DNA of 64,000 nucleotides, from the NCBI GenBank assembly GCA_020697255.1, contig JAJFBE010000002.1:310001-374000 (forward strand), given 5' to 3'. Below the pieces are notes generated by a model. The model did not search any database. It had not been told where the DNA came from and worked only from the letters and a program-made list of their open reading frames with translations. This DNA is from Burkholderiales bacterium (GTDB taxonomy: Bacteria > Pseudomonadota > Gammaproteobacteria > Burkholderiales > UBA11063). This document shows, in pieces, positions 52,908 through 63,512 of the stretch (position 1 is the first letter of the stretch; each line of letters begins with the position of its first letter). Position numbers and translations under genes: made by a program.

Positions 52908-54902
52908 TTATCCTAGAAATTGGTTAATTCTCTCCAAAATTTTTTCTGGTGTAAAGCCAAAGTGGTTAAATAAATCTTTTGCCGGAGCTGATTCACCAAA
53001 CCTATCCAGACCAATTACAAGCCCATTTATGCCTACATATTTGTGCCATATATCGGTTACCCCAGCTTCGATAGCAATTATTTTAGCATTATTCGGAATA
53101 ACCTGCTGTTTATATGTTGCCTCCTGTTTATCAAAAACAGAGGTAGATGGCATTGAAACCAACTGAACTTGTTTGCCCGTAGCTACCAGGCTCTCAAATG
53201 CCCCTAAAGCCAATTCAACTTCAGAGCCAGTTGCAATAATAACTACTTCCGGTTTCTTACTATTACTGCGTAATATATAACCACCCTTGGCAATATTTGC
53301 CTGAGTTGTTTCATCCCGCTCAATAAATTTTAAATTTTGTCTGGAAAAAATTAGTGACGAAGGTGTTTTATCCTGACTCAAAGCATGTCCCCAGGCTACA
53401 AGCGTTTCAAGAGTATCACATGGCCGCCATACATGCATATTAGGAATAAGACGTAGTGTAGCAGTTTGTTCTACAGCTTGATGCGTTGGTCCATCTTCTC
53501 CAAGACCAATTGAATCATGCGTATACACAAATATAGGGGCAATTTTCATAAGGCTTGCCATCCTCAGAGCATTTCTGGCATATTCTGAAAACATTAAGAA
53601 CGTACCGCCAAATGGCTTGAGTCCGCCGTGTAGATATATACCATTTAATATCGCCGACATGCCAAATTCGCGTACACCATAACTAATATAATTGCCGGTA
53701 AAATTATTCTCTTCATTACTTATCTTTGCAGTACTCCAGCGGGTGAGGTTTGAGCCGGTCAAATCGGCAGATCCGCCACATAATTCGGGTAAATGTTTAG
53801 CAAAGAATTCTATAGCGTTTTGAGAAGCTTTACGCGTAGCTATAGTTTCTTTTTTATCATTTACCAGCTTAATACCATCTTTTATAATCTGTGCAAAATT
53901 TTGTGGTAATTTATGTTGTATTCGGCGAATAAATTCTGCGGCCAACTCTGGGTGTTTATCTTTATAATCTGCAAAAAGCTTATTCCAGTTATCTTCTAAT
54001 TCCTTACCAGATTTTTTACAATCAGCGCCTTGATATATTTGTTCTGGTACATGAAATGCCTGATGTTCCCAATCCAGTTCCTTACGTACTAACTCAATTT
54101 CTGCCTCACCTAAAGGACTACCGTGTGATTCTTCAAGCCCAACTTTATTAGGAGAACCCTTGCCAATCTGGGTTTTACAAATTATTATACTTGGACGTTT
54201 TTGTTCGGCTTTAGCTTTTATTATTGCCTGGTCAATCTCAGAGCGGTCATGTCCGTTAATTGGTCCCACAACTTGCCAGTTATACGCTTCAAAACGTTTT
54301 GCTACATTTTCACTAAACCAACCCTCCACTTCACCATCAATCGATATCCCGTTATCATCATACAATACTATCAGTTTATCTAAACCCATGGTACCGGCTA
54401 ATGAGCATACCTCATGTGAGATACCTTCCATAAGACAACCATCACCAACAAATACGTAGGTGTAGTGATCTACAATATCTAACCCCGGCCTGTTAAATTC
54501 TTGGGCCAACATTTTTTCGGCAATTGCCATCCCGACTGCATTAGCTAAGCCTTGGCCAAGCGGCCCGGTAGTTGTCTCTACACCATCGGTATAGCCATAC
54601 TCTGGATGGCCCGGAGTTTTGGAACCTAGTTGCCTAAAATTTTTAAGATCATCAATTGTTACATCATAACCTGTAAGATGCAACAATGAATATAACAGCA
54701 TAGAACCATGCCCGTTACTCAGTATAAAGCGGTCACGGTTAGTAAACTTAGGATTATTTGGATTATGCTGTAAATGTTTTAGCCATAAAACACTTCCAAT
54801 TTCAGCCATTCCCATGGGCATGCCCGGGTGGCCTGATTTGGCTTTTTCAACAGCATCTGCAGATAATATACGAATAGCATCAGAAAAACGACAATTAGAC
54901 AT
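52908..54902 (-). CDS. tkt: Transketolase
   Basis: Thiamine-diphosphate enzyme of the non-oxidative pentose phosphate pathway. [12 protein letters not shown] is the ThDP motif; KTTGHPEYG-like [16 protein letters not shown] and [18 protein letters not shown] are strongly conserved. I use the ATG at 54902 ([13 protein letters not shown]), giving 664 residues, the usual length, over an upstream in-frame start at 54932. Its neighbour mreB is unrelated in function. It works with rpiA at 12.6 kb. Confidence 0.96.
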   Translation of the reverse strand: MSNCRFSDAIRILSADAVEKAKSGHPGMPMGMAEIGSVLWLKHLQHNPNNPKFTNRDRFILSNGHGSMLLYSLLHLTGYDVTIDDLKNFRQLGSKTPGHPEYGYTDGVETTTGPLGQGLANAVGMAIAEKMLAQEFNRPGLDIVDHYTYVFVGDGCLMEGISHEVCSLAGTMGLDKLIVLYDDNGISIDGEVEGWFSENVAKRFEAYNWQVVGPINGHDRSEIDQAIIKAKAEQKRPSIIICKTQIGKGSPNKVGLEESHGSPLGEAEIELVRKELDWEHQAFHVPEQIYQGADCKKSGKELEDNWNKLFADYKDKHPELAAEFIRRIQHKLPQNFAQIIKDGIKLVNDKKETIATRKASQNAIEFFAKHLPELCGGSADLTGSNLTRWSTAKISNEENNFTGNYISYGVREFGMSAILNGIYLHGGLKPFGGTFLMFSEYARNALRMASLMKIAPIFVYTHDSIGLGEDGPTHQAVEQTATLRLIPNMHVWRPCDTLETLVAWGHALSQDKTPSSLIFSRQNLKFIERDETTQANIAKGGYILRSNSKKPEVVIIATGSEVELALGAFESLVATGKQVQLVSMPSTSVFDKQEATYKQQVIPNNAKIIAIEAGVTDIWHKYVGINGLVIGLDRFGESAPAKDLFNHFGFTPEKILERINQFLG

Positions 54903-55029
54903 AGATATACTCGCTTTAAGTAAGGATAACAAATAGCTGGTATTTTAACATATATAAGCTCCATATTGTTTAAATGGATCCTAAAAATAGCGCACCGGAA
55001 ATTCCGTATTGTGATTTATACTCCATTAA

Positions 55030-55038
55030 TGCTATACT
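55030..55038 (+). promoter_or_regulatory. Extended -10 promoter of the duplicated-domain secreted protein
   Basis: TGCTATACT, an extended -10 element, would start transcription near 55045 with a leader of about 60 nt. That leader holds a small stem TGCCT/AGGCA and the AGAGG ribosome site. Inferred. Confidence 0.45.
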
Positions 55039-55106
55039 CCTCACTATTGTTTGCCTGACATTATAAGGCAGATGTTAATTTAAATTATTTAATAAAGAGG
55101 CGTATT

Positions 55107-55712
55107 ATGAATAAAATTAAACCTTTTCTCTTATTATCATTATTTGGGAGTGCTATAAATTTTTTTGCTGTTTCTGAAGAAATAGCACGTTGTCAGGATA
55201 AACCAGATGAAGAATATGTATGCCGTGAAGGTAATGTTTCCCAAGGTTCTGATCAAGGAAGTGTAACGACGGCCTACCTCTGGCTGCGAAGGGATTATGT
55301 AGAAGCTGGCATGTTCATTTGGAAAAGTCAGCCTTCAAATCTCTGTGATCAAGATACCATAATGTATTTAGATTTCAAAAGGTCACCTTCAATGCAGGTA
55401 GTAAATAATAATTTAAACACCACTTGCAATTACAAAATTTTATTCAGTGCGAAAACCACCACCAAGGCATTTTGTAAAAATAAACGCGAGACAAAATATG
55501 TATGTCGCGGATTTAAAGGTTCCTTATATTGGATGCCTGAAGCAACATTCAGCAATTTCACTTTTCAACCAACTTATGCTTCACAGCGTTGTAATGAAAA
55601 GTCCATAATGTATCTTGATTACAAGAGGACTATAGCAGGTCAGGCAGTAAATAACGATTTAGAAACCACTTGTAAAAACGAAGGCAGCTATGATTACGAA
55701 GATAAAGAATAA
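55107..55712 (+). CDS. Secreted protein with internal duplication, unknown function
   Basis: Unrecognised 201-residue protein with a signal peptide (MNKIKPFLLLSLFGSAINFF...). The mature part is two copies of one domain of about 80 residues. The first runs from CQDKPDEEYVCREG to VNNNLNTTCN and the second from CKNKRETKYVCRG to VNNDLETTCK. Each has four cysteines in matching positions and a shared C...IMYLD(F/Y)KR core. Two disulfides per domain are likely. It is monocistronic, diverging from tkt and converging on alr. A role in the envelope or outside the cell is all that can be said. Confidence 0.7.
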   Translation: MNKIKPFLLLSLFGSAINFFAVSEEIARCQDKPDEEYVCREGNVSQGSDQGSVTTAYLWLRRDYVEAGMFIWKSQPSNLCDQDTIMYLDFKRSPSMQVVNNNLNTTCNYKILFSAKTTTKAFCKNKRETKYVCRGFKGSLYWMPEATFSNFTFQPTYASQRCNEKSIMYLDYKRTIAGQAVNNDLETTCKNEGSYDYEDKE

Positions 55713-55743
55713 CTTACTTAAGTTATTAACCTGAATCTGGGCG

Positions 55744-56883
55744 CTAAACATAAATACGTGGGAGGCGCTCGTTGAACCCACAGAGAATTTCGTAGGTAAT
55801 TGTTTGACATTTGTTGGCAACACTGGTTAAAGTAATTTCATATGCGCCTTGCCGGCCAATTAAAACCACCTCATCACCAATGTAGGCTTCCCCATCAGGA
55901 CCGATATCAACCATAAATATATCCATACAAATAGTACCAGATACGGTATATTTATGACCGTGAATTAGTACCTCACCACAATTGGACAATGCGCGCCGAT
56001 AACCATCACCATAACCTAAAGGTACAGTTACAATCCGGGTTTGCCTATTTGTAACATATTGCTGGTTATAACTAATTGCGGAACCTTTTGCCACTACTTT
56101 AAAGTAAATAATCTGTGACTTTAGACTGAAACATGGTTGTACCGTTTTTAATACATCGTCTACGGCATTATTTCCAGGCAGGTAGCCATAACTAAAAATC
56201 CCAGGGCGTACCATATCCAGGTAAGACTCGGGATAGTAACAAACCCCGCCCGAATTAGCAAGGTGGCAGATAACCTCCGGGTTTGTTTCCTTCACAAAAG
56301 CTACAATTTCATTAAACTCTTTTATCTGTTTATAGGTAAATTCATTACCCGGAATATCACTACTAGCCAGATGTGAGTATACTCCAACTAATTTCATACA
56401 ATCCGAATTAAGAATAAAGTCTATTAATACATGGACATTTTCAGATCTAACTCCGACCCGGTTCATTCCCGTATCAATTTTTATATGCACTTTGCAAGAC
56501 AACTTTAATTTTTGGCAGACATCCATTACCATGCGGGCTTTTAACAGGGAGGAAATTGTTATTTCAAGATTATGAATAATCAGATCATATATCTGTTCCT
56601 GGCTAAAGGCGCCAAAAACTAAAATTGGTTTTTTTATCCCATTTTGACGTAAGGTAATTCCTTCATCAAGGCAGGCAACAGCTAGATAATCAACATATTC
56701 CTCAGCTATTTGTGCAATCTTGACTAAGCCATGCCCATAGGCATTAGCCTTAACCGGCAAACAAAACTTTACTTTATTTAATCGATTTGAAGCCACAGGT
56801 GGATTACGGTTAACCCAGCTGGAGATAGCTTGCAGATTTCTAATAAACTGTGATTTATCTATTATGATACTGGCATTATGCAT
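55744..56883 (-). CDS. alr: Alanine racemase
   Basis: PLP enzyme that makes D-alanine for peptidoglycan. CLPVKANAYGHG carries the PLP lysine K45. The second-subunit tyrosine is probably in SAISYNQQYVT, and the C-terminal beta domain has GTICMDIFMVDIG. Length is 379. It starts 3 bp after gltX. It supplies Ddl, encoded at 33-34 kb. Confidence 0.95.
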   Translation of the reverse strand: MHNASIIIDKSQFIRNLQAISSWVNRNPPVASNRLNKVKFCLPVKANAYGHGLVKIAQIAEEYVDYLAVACLDEGITLRQNGIKKPILVFGAFSQEQIYDLIIHNLEITISSLLKARMVMDVCQKLKLSCKVHIKIDTGMNRVGVRSENVHVLIDFILNSDCMKLVGVYSHLASSDIPGNEFTYKQIKEFNEIVAFVKETNPEVICHLANSGGVCYYPESYLDMVRPGIFSYGYLPGNNAVDDVLKTVQPCFSLKSQIIYFKVVAKGSAISYNQQYVTNRQTRIVTVPLGYGDGYRRALSNCGEVLIHGHKYTVSGTICMDIFMVDIGPDGEAYIGDEVVLIGRQGAYEITLTSVANKCQTITYEILCGFNERLPRIYV

Positions 56884-56885
56884 GT

Positions 56886-58256
56886 TTATGCCCTAAGGCG
56901 ATTAAGGGTTACCTGCTTACCAAGTAAAAATATTATGGCATCAAATGAAGGAGTTTGTGTGGTGCCACATAACTTTAAGCGTAATGGCATGCCTAATTGC
57001 GGCATCTTGATTCCATAATTAACACAAAAATTTTTAACCAGCTGTTTTATATTGTCAAGTGTCCAATCCCTTAAACTTTCAATATCATTGGCAAAACTAG
57101 TTAATAAGGCCAAAGCCTCATTAGTTAAATGTTTAGCTATATCCTCACTATTGGGACTTAGCGGGTTATAAAAATACGCGATTTCATCTGCCATAGTATT
57201 TAAGTTATCTACGCGCGGTTTTAATAGTTCAATAATTGCTACTAAATCAAGCTTATCATCATATGCAATTTGCTTATGATTTAATATCTCTTTTATCGGA
57301 CCAAGTAATGCCCCGCTATCTGTTCGTTTTATGTGCTCTGCATTTACCCAATATAATTTTTTCATATCAAAACGTGCTGGTGAAACAGAAATATTATCCA
57401 GATCAAACCATTCTAAAAATTGCTTAATATCAAATATTTCATCATCTCCATGCCCCCAACAAAGTCTTGCCAGATAATTTAGCAATGCTTCAGGTAGTAC
57501 CCCCATATCCTTATATTGCATAACACTCACTGCATCAAGGCGTTTAGACATTTTTTGTCCATCATCGCGTAAAATCATCGGCGCATGAGCATAAAGTGGG
57601 ATAGCAGCACCTAAAGCAGATAAAATATTTATTTGCCGGGGTGTATTATTTATATGATCATCTCCTCTTATTACATGCGTAATTTGCATATCCAAATCAT
57701 CAACTACTACACAAAAGTTATATGTGGGTGTTCCATCACTTCTGGCAATAATTAAATCATCAAGCTCTGCATTACCAATTTCAATCCGACCTTTCACCAA
57801 ATCATTCCATATCACACTTCCACTTTCCGGATTTTTAAAGCGCACCACAGGCTTGACATCATCGTGGACCTTTGGATTATGCAAACAACGCCTGTCATAT
57901 TTTGGTTTTAACCCTTTGGCTTTTTGCTCTTCACGCATTATATCCAGCTCTTCTTTAGAGCAATAGCAATGATAAGCTTTGTCTTCTTTTAATAATTGCC
58001 CTATAACTTCTATATAACGATCCATACGTTTAGTCTGGTAAAACGGCCCTTCGTCACAATGCAGGCCTAACCAATCCATCGCATGAATAATACTATCAAC
58101 TGACTCCTGGGTAGAGCGCTCTATATCAGTATCCTCAATACGTAAGATAAACCTGCCGTTATGTTTTTTGGCATAAGCATAAGAAAATAGCGCTGTTCTG
58201 GCCCCGCCAATATGTAAATATCCGGTAGGGGATGGAGCGAATCTGGTTCTAATCAT
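56886..58256 (-). CDS. gltX: Glutamyl-tRNA synthetase
   Basis: Class I synthetase. FAPSPTGYLHIGGARTALF is the HIGH motif region, and QKMSKRLDAVS the KMSKS motif. Length (456) matches bacterial GluRS; the shorter anticodon-binding part looks complete. Two GltX copies exist in some bacteria, one acting on tRNA-Gln, and this cannot be told from sequence. The start overlaps the preceding acyl-CoA ligase gene as ATGA, so the two are coupled. Confidence 0.94.
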   Translation of the reverse strand: MIRTRFAPSPTGYLHIGGARTALFSYAYAKKHNGRFILRIEDTDIERSTQESVDSIIHAMDWLGLHCDEGPFYQTKRMDRYIEVIGQLLKEDKAYHCYCSKEELDIMREEQKAKGLKPKYDRRCLHNPKVHDDVKPVVRFKNPESGSVIWNDLVKGRIEIGNAELDDLIIARSDGTPTYNFCVVVDDLDMQITHVIRGDDHINNTPRQINILSALGAAIPLYAHAPMILRDDGQKMSKRLDAVSVMQYKDMGVLPEALLNYLARLCWGHGDDEIFDIKQFLEWFDLDNISVSPARFDMKKLYWVNAEHIKRTDSGALLGPIKEILNHKQIAYDDKLDLVAIIELLKPRVDNLNTMADEIAYFYNPLSPNSEDIAKHLTNEALALLTSFANDIESLRDWTLDNIKQLVKNFCVNYGIKMPQLGMPLRLKLCGTTQTPSFDAIIFLLGKQVTLNRLRA

Positions 58257-59836
58257 GTAGTTTGTCTTTCTTGTCTAACTTGGTCGCGTAGTTCCCGTTT
58301 TAAAATTTTGCCAGTTGCGTTACGTGGTAATTTTTCAACAAACAATACTTTACGCGGCTGTTTAAATGTAGCAAGATTTGGCTTTAAGAAATCTTTAATT
58401 TCAGCCTCAGTTGCAGTTTCTTTTTCCTTCAATTCAACGTAAGCAATAGGAACTTCATTGTTATCTTTATCATTTATTCCAATTACTGCACAAGCATTTA
58501 CTTTACTATGGGTATATAAAATTTCCTCAATTTCACGCGGATAAATATTCATTCCTTTGTGGATAATCAAATCTTTCTTCCGATCAATAATAAATATATA
58601 ACCATCTTTATCCAAATACCCAATATCACCGGTTTTAAACCAGCCATCAATAATCGTTTCGGCAGTTTCATGTGGCCGGTTATAATATCCCTTCATTACA
58701 TTATCACCTTTAACACAAATCTCTCCGGATTCTCCAATAGGTAAACTATTCATATCATCATCAACAATTTTTATCTGATAGTTAAAAAGCGGTCGCCCTA
58801 CCGAACCAAACCGGTTTTCGTCAACTGAATTGCATGATACTATTGGTGAACATTCGGTAATACCATAACCTTGCAAAAGCTTACCCTTTCTGAAAGATTT
58901 ATTAAATCTCTTTTGTACTTCATCAGAAATCGGAGCTGCTCCGGATATAAAACCTTTGACATTATGAAACCAGTGAAAATACCAAGGTAATTTTGCCTTA
59001 GCCATAGCACTGTAGACATCAGGCACTCCGGTAAAATATTTACAGCGGCTAAAGAGCAATGTTTTTAATAGTTTTTTAAAGTCTTTTATTCCACTAAGAC
59101 TACGTATAACAATTACCTCGCTATTAGTATATATCGGAACCATGATAGTAGCTGTAAAAGTAAACGCATGAAACATAGGCAGATAGCAAATTAGCTTTAA
59201 CTGCCCCTTCTTGGCCTTCATTAACCTGATACCACCTTCTATATTAGAAAAAATATTCCTAAAACTAAGCATTGCCCCTTTTGGTTTGCCGGTTGTACCA
59301 CTGGTATAGAAAATAAAGCCGGTATCATCTAATTTGGATGGAAATGGCATATTGTCATTCGCGCATGCCATGTCATTCCCATGAAAAATAGTATCATATG
59401 CTATATTTTTTTCATTCTCAAACGGAGGAGTACCATCAACCCATACTATTTGCCTAACATCGGTTTTTTTCATTAAGCTTTGGGTTTCTTTAGCATATTT
59501 CGCGCTAGAAAATAATAATTTTGACTGAGAATCATTGAGAATATAAGCGATTTCATCTTCTTTTAGAAAATTATTTATAAAAACAACTACTGCCCCGATT
59601 TTGCTAATAGCAAAAACATTAATAATATACTGCCATGAGTTGGACATAAAAATCGCAACTTTGTCATCTGGTTTTATCTCCAAATGATTTTTTAAATATT
59701 CGGCAACCTGGTCAACGTACTTTTTAAATTCACTATTACTAAGCTTTAGATCATCTTCTCGAATAATAGTTTTACCCGGTGATTTTTTTGCATGTGCAAC
59801 TACTATATCATATAAATTGTTGAAAGGGTACTCCAC
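58253..59836 (-). CDS. AMP-forming acyl-CoA ligase (long-chain fatty acid type)
   Basis: ANL-superfamily enzyme that activates a carboxylic acid with ATP and transfers it to CoA. FIFYTSGTTGKPKGAML is the P-loop motif, LLQGYGITECSPI the adenylate site, GWFKTGDIGYLDKDGY the hinge region and RNATGKILKREL holds the catalytic lysine. Length (527) is typical of FadD-like enzymes. The substrate is inferred as medium- or long-chain fatty acid. Coupled overlap with gltX looks accidental rather than functional. It diverges from uvrD across 110 bp. Confidence 0.88.
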   Translation of the reverse strand: MEYPFNNLYDIVVAHAKKSPGKTIIREDDLKLSNSEFKKYVDQVAEYLKNHLEIKPDDKVAIFMSNSWQYIINVFAISKIGAVVVFINNFLKEDEIAYILNDSQSKLLFSSAKYAKETQSLMKKTDVRQIVWVDGTPPFENEKNIAYDTIFHGNDMACANDNMPFPSKLDDTGFIFYTSGTTGKPKGAMLSFRNIFSNIEGGIRLMKAKKGQLKLICYLPMFHAFTFTATIMVPIYTNSEVIVIRSLSGIKDFKKLLKTLLFSRCKYFTGVPDVYSAMAKAKLPWYFHWFHNVKGFISGAAPISDEVQKRFNKSFRKGKLLQGYGITECSPIVSCNSVDENRFGSVGRPLFNYQIKIVDDDMNSLPIGESGEICVKGDNVMKGYYNRPHETAETIIDGWFKTGDIGYLDKDGYIFIIDRKKDLIIHKGMNIYPREIEEILYTHSKVNACAVIGINDKDNNEVPIAYVELKEKETATEAEIKDFLKPNLATFKQPRKVLFVEKLPRNATGKILKRELRDQVRQERQTT

Positions 59837-59946
59837 TATTTAACTCCCTATATTTTCAAAATGCAGTAATTTTACCAAATAAATCCGTCGTGTGGTAGAA
59901 TATAACACTATAAAATAAAATTGCTTTTACAAGAAATGGTGTTTTT

Positions 59947-62118
59947 GTGCAATCATTATCCGAATTAAATAACCCACAGCTAAATGCTGTTACTCATATC
60001 GATGGTTCAATGTTAGTTATTGCCGGTGCCGGGTCTGGTAAAACAAAAGTCTTAACAACCCGCATTGCTTGGTTAGTAAAAAACAACTATGTTGCCCCCA
60101 GTGAAATACTCGCGGTTACCTTTACCAATAAAGCAGCTAAAGAAATGTCGGGGCGTATTGCCAATTTACTGGAAATTGATACACGCGGATTATGGATCGG
60201 GACTTTTCATTCGGTATCGCTAAAAATTTTATCAAAACACCATATATCAGCCGGGCTACCTGCTTATTTTCAGATATTAGATGCCAATGACCAGTTAGCA
60301 TTGCTCAAACGTTTGATTAAGGCGGCTAATTTAGATGAAAACAATTATAACCCTAAAGAATTACAAAAATTTATAAACAATCATAAAGAAAATGGCCAAC
60401 GTGCAGCCAGCCTTAATGCACAAAATTTTCGTGAGCAAAATTGGGTCGAATTATATCGTAATTATGAACTGACATGTGCTCGGGATAACTTAGTAGATTT
60501 CACTGAATTATTATTACGTAGCTACGAAATGCTTAACAGTAATAAAGATATTCTAAAAATATATCAATCACAATTTAAACACATACTGGTTGATGAATTT
60601 CAAGATACCAATCAACTACAATATCGTTGGTTAAAACTACTTGCTGGTAGCAAAACCCAAATGTTTGCTGTAGGGGATGATGATCAATCCATATATTCAT
60701 TCCGTGGTGCTAAAGTTAGCAATATGCAGGCTTTTTTAAAAGATTACTCTGTTAAGGCGCCCATTTGCCTAGAGCAAAATTATCGTTCAACATCCTCTAT
60801 TTTATCTGCTGCAAATGCTATTATCAGTAATAATAATAGTCGGATTGGTAAAAAATTATGGACTGATAAAGCTGGCGGGGAATTAATACGCTGGTACGAA
60901 GGCTATACCGAAGAAGACGAAGCGTATTTTGTTTTGGATGAAATTAAAGCCCTCGAACGAAACGGTATGCATTTGAGCAATATAGCAATTTTATATCGTT
61001 CTAATGCTCAGTCACGGGTTTTTGAGCAATTATTTTATAGTCATGGTATGGCTTATCGGGTATATGGCGGATTACGCTTTTTTGACCGGCAGGAAGTTAA
61101 ACATATACTATGCTATCTACGCCTTATCCTAAATCCGCATGATAACGATGCATTTCTACGTGTAGTTAACTTTCCGGCTCGTGGCATTGGTATGCGTAGT
61201 ATTGAAAACTTACAAGCTATTGCAGCTGATAATAATTTGTCATTATATGATGCATCTGCCCTATTAGAAGGTAAAACTCGTGTAAGCGTTGGTAAATTTA
61301 TTACCCTGATTAATGAATTGCGCGAGCAGGTGAATGATATGTCAATTGCAGAGACGATAACCCATGTAATAAATAATAGTGGAATTGCCGAGCATTATAA
61401 CGAAGATAAAAAAGGCGGCATTGAACGTCTGGAAAACTTGAATGAACTGGTAAATTCGGTTTCCGGTCATAAAACCGATGAAAACTTGTTAACTTTAGCT
61501 GATTTTCTATCTTATGCCGTTCTCGAGTCGGGTGACAGACAAGCACAAAACCAGGAAAATGCTGTGCAATTAATGACTGTTCATGCCGCTAAAGGACTTG
61601 AATTTAAAGTGGTTTTTGTAGTTGGGCTTGAAGATGGCTTGTTCCCTCACGAAAATTCTTTACATACTGAACAAAATCTTGAAGAAGAGCGTCGCTTGAT
61701 CTATGTGGCAATTACACGCGCCAAAGAACAGTTATATATGTTAAGAGCGTGTAGCCGGCTTATGTGGGGTAAACGCCAGGTTGCGCCCATTTCCCGTTTT
61801 GTAAATGAGATCCCAAGTGAATTAATCAGGAATATTTCTTGTATCAGTAAAATCGGGCAATCTGAAATAATGCAGGTTAATGCTGAAGACTGCTATAGTA
61901 TAATAGATAACCCTGAAACAAAAACCTCACGTGCATACGTAGCTGACAAAGACTTTAGTATAAAAATTGGTGACATGGTAAAACATATCAAATTTGGCAA
62001 TGGTAAAGTAATGCGTCTAAATACAAGTGGTCAAAAGGTTACCGCCGAAATATTTTTTATCGGCCTGGGCAAAAAAACTCTAGATTTAAACGTTGCTAAA
62101 TTAGAACATGTCGTATAA
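59947..62118 (+). CDS. uvrD: ATP-dependent DNA helicase UvrD/PcrA
   Basis: Superfamily 1A 3'-to-5' helicase for nucleotide excision and mismatch repair. Walker A AGAGSGKT lies at 26-33, motif II is VDEFQDTN, motif III GDDDQSIYSFRGA and motif VI YVAITRAKE. A C-terminal Tudor-like domain (KIGDMVKHIKFGNGKVM), typical of PcrA/UvrD rather than Rep, closes the 723 residues. The start is GTG with a weak AAATGG ribosome site. It converges on the MFS transporter. Confidence 0.93.
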   Translation: MQSLSELNNPQLNAVTHIDGSMLVIAGAGSGKTKVLTTRIAWLVKNNYVAPSEILAVTFTNKAAKEMSGRIANLLEIDTRGLWIGTFHSVSLKILSKHHISAGLPAYFQILDANDQLALLKRLIKAANLDENNYNPKELQKFINNHKENGQRAASLNAQNFREQNWVELYRNYELTCARDNLVDFTELLLRSYEMLNSNKDILKIYQSQFKHILVDEFQDTNQLQYRWLKLLAGSKTQMFAVGDDDQSIYSFRGAKVSNMQAFLKDYSVKAPICLEQNYRSTSSILSAANAIISNNNSRIGKKLWTDKAGGELIRWYEGYTEEDEAYFVLDEIKALERNGMHLSNIAILYRSNAQSRVFEQLFYSHGMAYRVYGGLRFFDRQEVKHILCYLRLILNPHDNDAFLRVVNFPARGIGMRSIENLQAIAADNNLSLYDASALLEGKTRVSVGKFITLINELREQVNDMSIAETITHVINNSGIAEHYNEDKKGGIERLENLNELVNSVSGHKTDENLLTLADFLSYAVLESGDRQAQNQENAVQLMTVHAAKGLEFKVVFVVGLEDGLFPHENSLHTEQNLEEERRLIYVAITRAKEQLYMLRACSRLMWGKRQVAPISRFVNEIPSELIRNISCISKIGQSEIMQVNAEDCYSIIDNPETKTSRAYVADKDFSIKIGDMVKHIKFGNGKVMRLNTSGQKVTAEIFFIGLGKKTLDLNVAKLEHVV

Positions 62119-62126
62119 TTTAGGCA

Positions 62127-62160
62127 TGTCATTCCCGGTTACAACCGGGTATCCATATGC
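62127..62160. repeat. REP-like element between convergent genes
   Basis: GTCATTCCCGGTTACAACCG then GGTATCCAT: arms CCCGGTT (62134-62140) and AACCGGG (62143-62149) form a compact hairpin. This is the best-preserved example of the GTCATTCCCG repeat family in the window, placed just after the uvrD stop and without a T-tract. Confidence 0.55.
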
Positions 62161-62168
62161 TTCTGTAA

Positions 62169-63443
62169 TTATGTCTTTGTTGTTATATATCGCCGGCTCA
62201 TCAATGTAGTAGTTATTGCAATAATCGCAACTAACCCAATCCATAATAATGGTGCACCAAAAATCCACCCTGTTTTTCCTATCAAAGATGTAATTATGAT
62301 CGGGGTTAGTCCGGCAAAAATTACAAATGCTATATTATAGGATAGTGCAACTCCGGATAAACGTACATGCGCGGGAAATAAATAACTTAAAAATATCGGT
62401 GGTAACATAATTAACGCACCTTGAAAAATAGCAAAAATAGTTATAAGTAAAACCAAATTATAGCCACGGGCAATACCGAAATAAAATAATACGGCTGAAA
62501 TAAGCAATAAGACTGTGCCCCATACCATTAATTTAACAACATCAAACTTATTTGCTAACATCCCCATAAAATAACACGCTAGTACACATACTACAGTTGC
62601 AATTAGTACTGCGTGGCTAATACTATCAATTGATAAACCAACTATTTTATTTAAATATGTAGGCATAAAAATAATTACTAAAGTAATCGGGGATGCCATT
62701 ATTGAAACTAACCCGGTACCCATTATCACTTCTTTTAAATAATATTGCAATAATTCAATAAACGGAAACTTGCCCCTTCCTTTTATATTTTTAAATACCT
62801 GGGTTTCTTGTAGCTTTTTACGTACCTGATAAGCAACAAAACATAATAATCCACCAATTATAAACGGTATCCTCCAACCAAAACTCTCAATTTGCCTGGT
62901 TGTTAAATAATGAGTAATTAGCAGATTAATCAACATTCCCGGTAACAATCCGCTAACTGTACCGGAGAATACACCACCCATCCCAAAGCCCCGTTTATCC
63001 GGCATTGATTCAGTGACATAAACAATCATACTGGGTAATTCACCGCCAATTGCCAACCCCTGCAATAAACGAAAAAATAGCATTAATAAAGGGGCCCATA
63101 TTCCAATATGTGCATAATTTGGTAGTAGCCCCATGCCAAATGAAGCAATCCCCATCAGAATCATGGTTATGACTAGCACTATTTTACGCCCAAATTCATC
63201 ACCAATATGACTAAACAAAACACCGCCCAGAGGTCGTACAACATAGCCTACCAAAAATACGGAATAACTGGCAATAATTGAAATAAATTGATCATGGCTT
63301 GGAAAAAACTGGTTAGAAAAATATACGGCAAATAAACCATAAATTGTAAAATCATAAAACTCAAGCATACCACCTATCGAAGAAAGGAGGATAATTTGTT
63401 TTTGCTCTCTATTTAATTTATAAAATAGCATATTTAATTCCAT
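62169..63443 (-). CDS. MFS transporter, metabolite:H+ symporter type
   Basis: Twelve-helix inner-membrane transporter of 424 residues. LFSHIGDEFGRKIVLV between helices 2 and 3 is the MFS loop motif, and the N-terminal GGMLEFYDFTIYGLFAVYF is typical of the MHS subfamily (ProP, KgtP, citrate and shikimate carriers). Substrate is unknown. Two in-frame ATG starts exist (63443 and 63431); no ribosome site clearly decides between them. Monocistronic by appearance, convergent with uvrD. Confidence 0.88.
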   Translation of the reverse strand: MELNMLFYKLNREQKQIILLSSIGGMLEFYDFTIYGLFAVYFSNQFFPSHDQFISIIASYSVFLVGYVVRPLGGVLFSHIGDEFGRKIVLVITMILMGIASFGMGLLPNYAHIGIWAPLLMLFFRLLQGLAIGGELPSMIVYVTESMPDKRGFGMGGVFSGTVSGLLPGMLINLLITHYLTTRQIESFGWRIPFIIGGLLCFVAYQVRKKLQETQVFKNIKGRGKFPFIELLQYYLKEVIMGTGLVSIMASPITLVIIFMPTYLNKIVGLSIDSISHAVLIATVVCVLACYFMGMLANKFDVVKLMVWGTVLLLISAVLFYFGIARGYNLVLLITIFAIFQGALIMLPPIFLSYLFPAHVRLSGVALSYNIAFVIFAGLTPIIITSLIGKTGWIFGAPLLWIGLVAIIAITTTLMSRRYITTKT

Positions 63444-63480
63444 TTAAAATAACGTTATCTCCGGAGGTCTATAAAATAGC

Positions 63481-63510
63481 GTAGATTTTCGCCTACACGG
63501 GAATGACACT
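63481..63510. repeat. REP-like fragment
   Basis: CGCCTACACGGGAATGACAC; its reverse complement contains GTGTCATTCCCGTGTAGG, a familiar form of the GTCATTCCCG repeat, here without its second half. It lies between two minus-strand genes. Confidence 0.5.
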
Positions 63511-63512
63511 AA

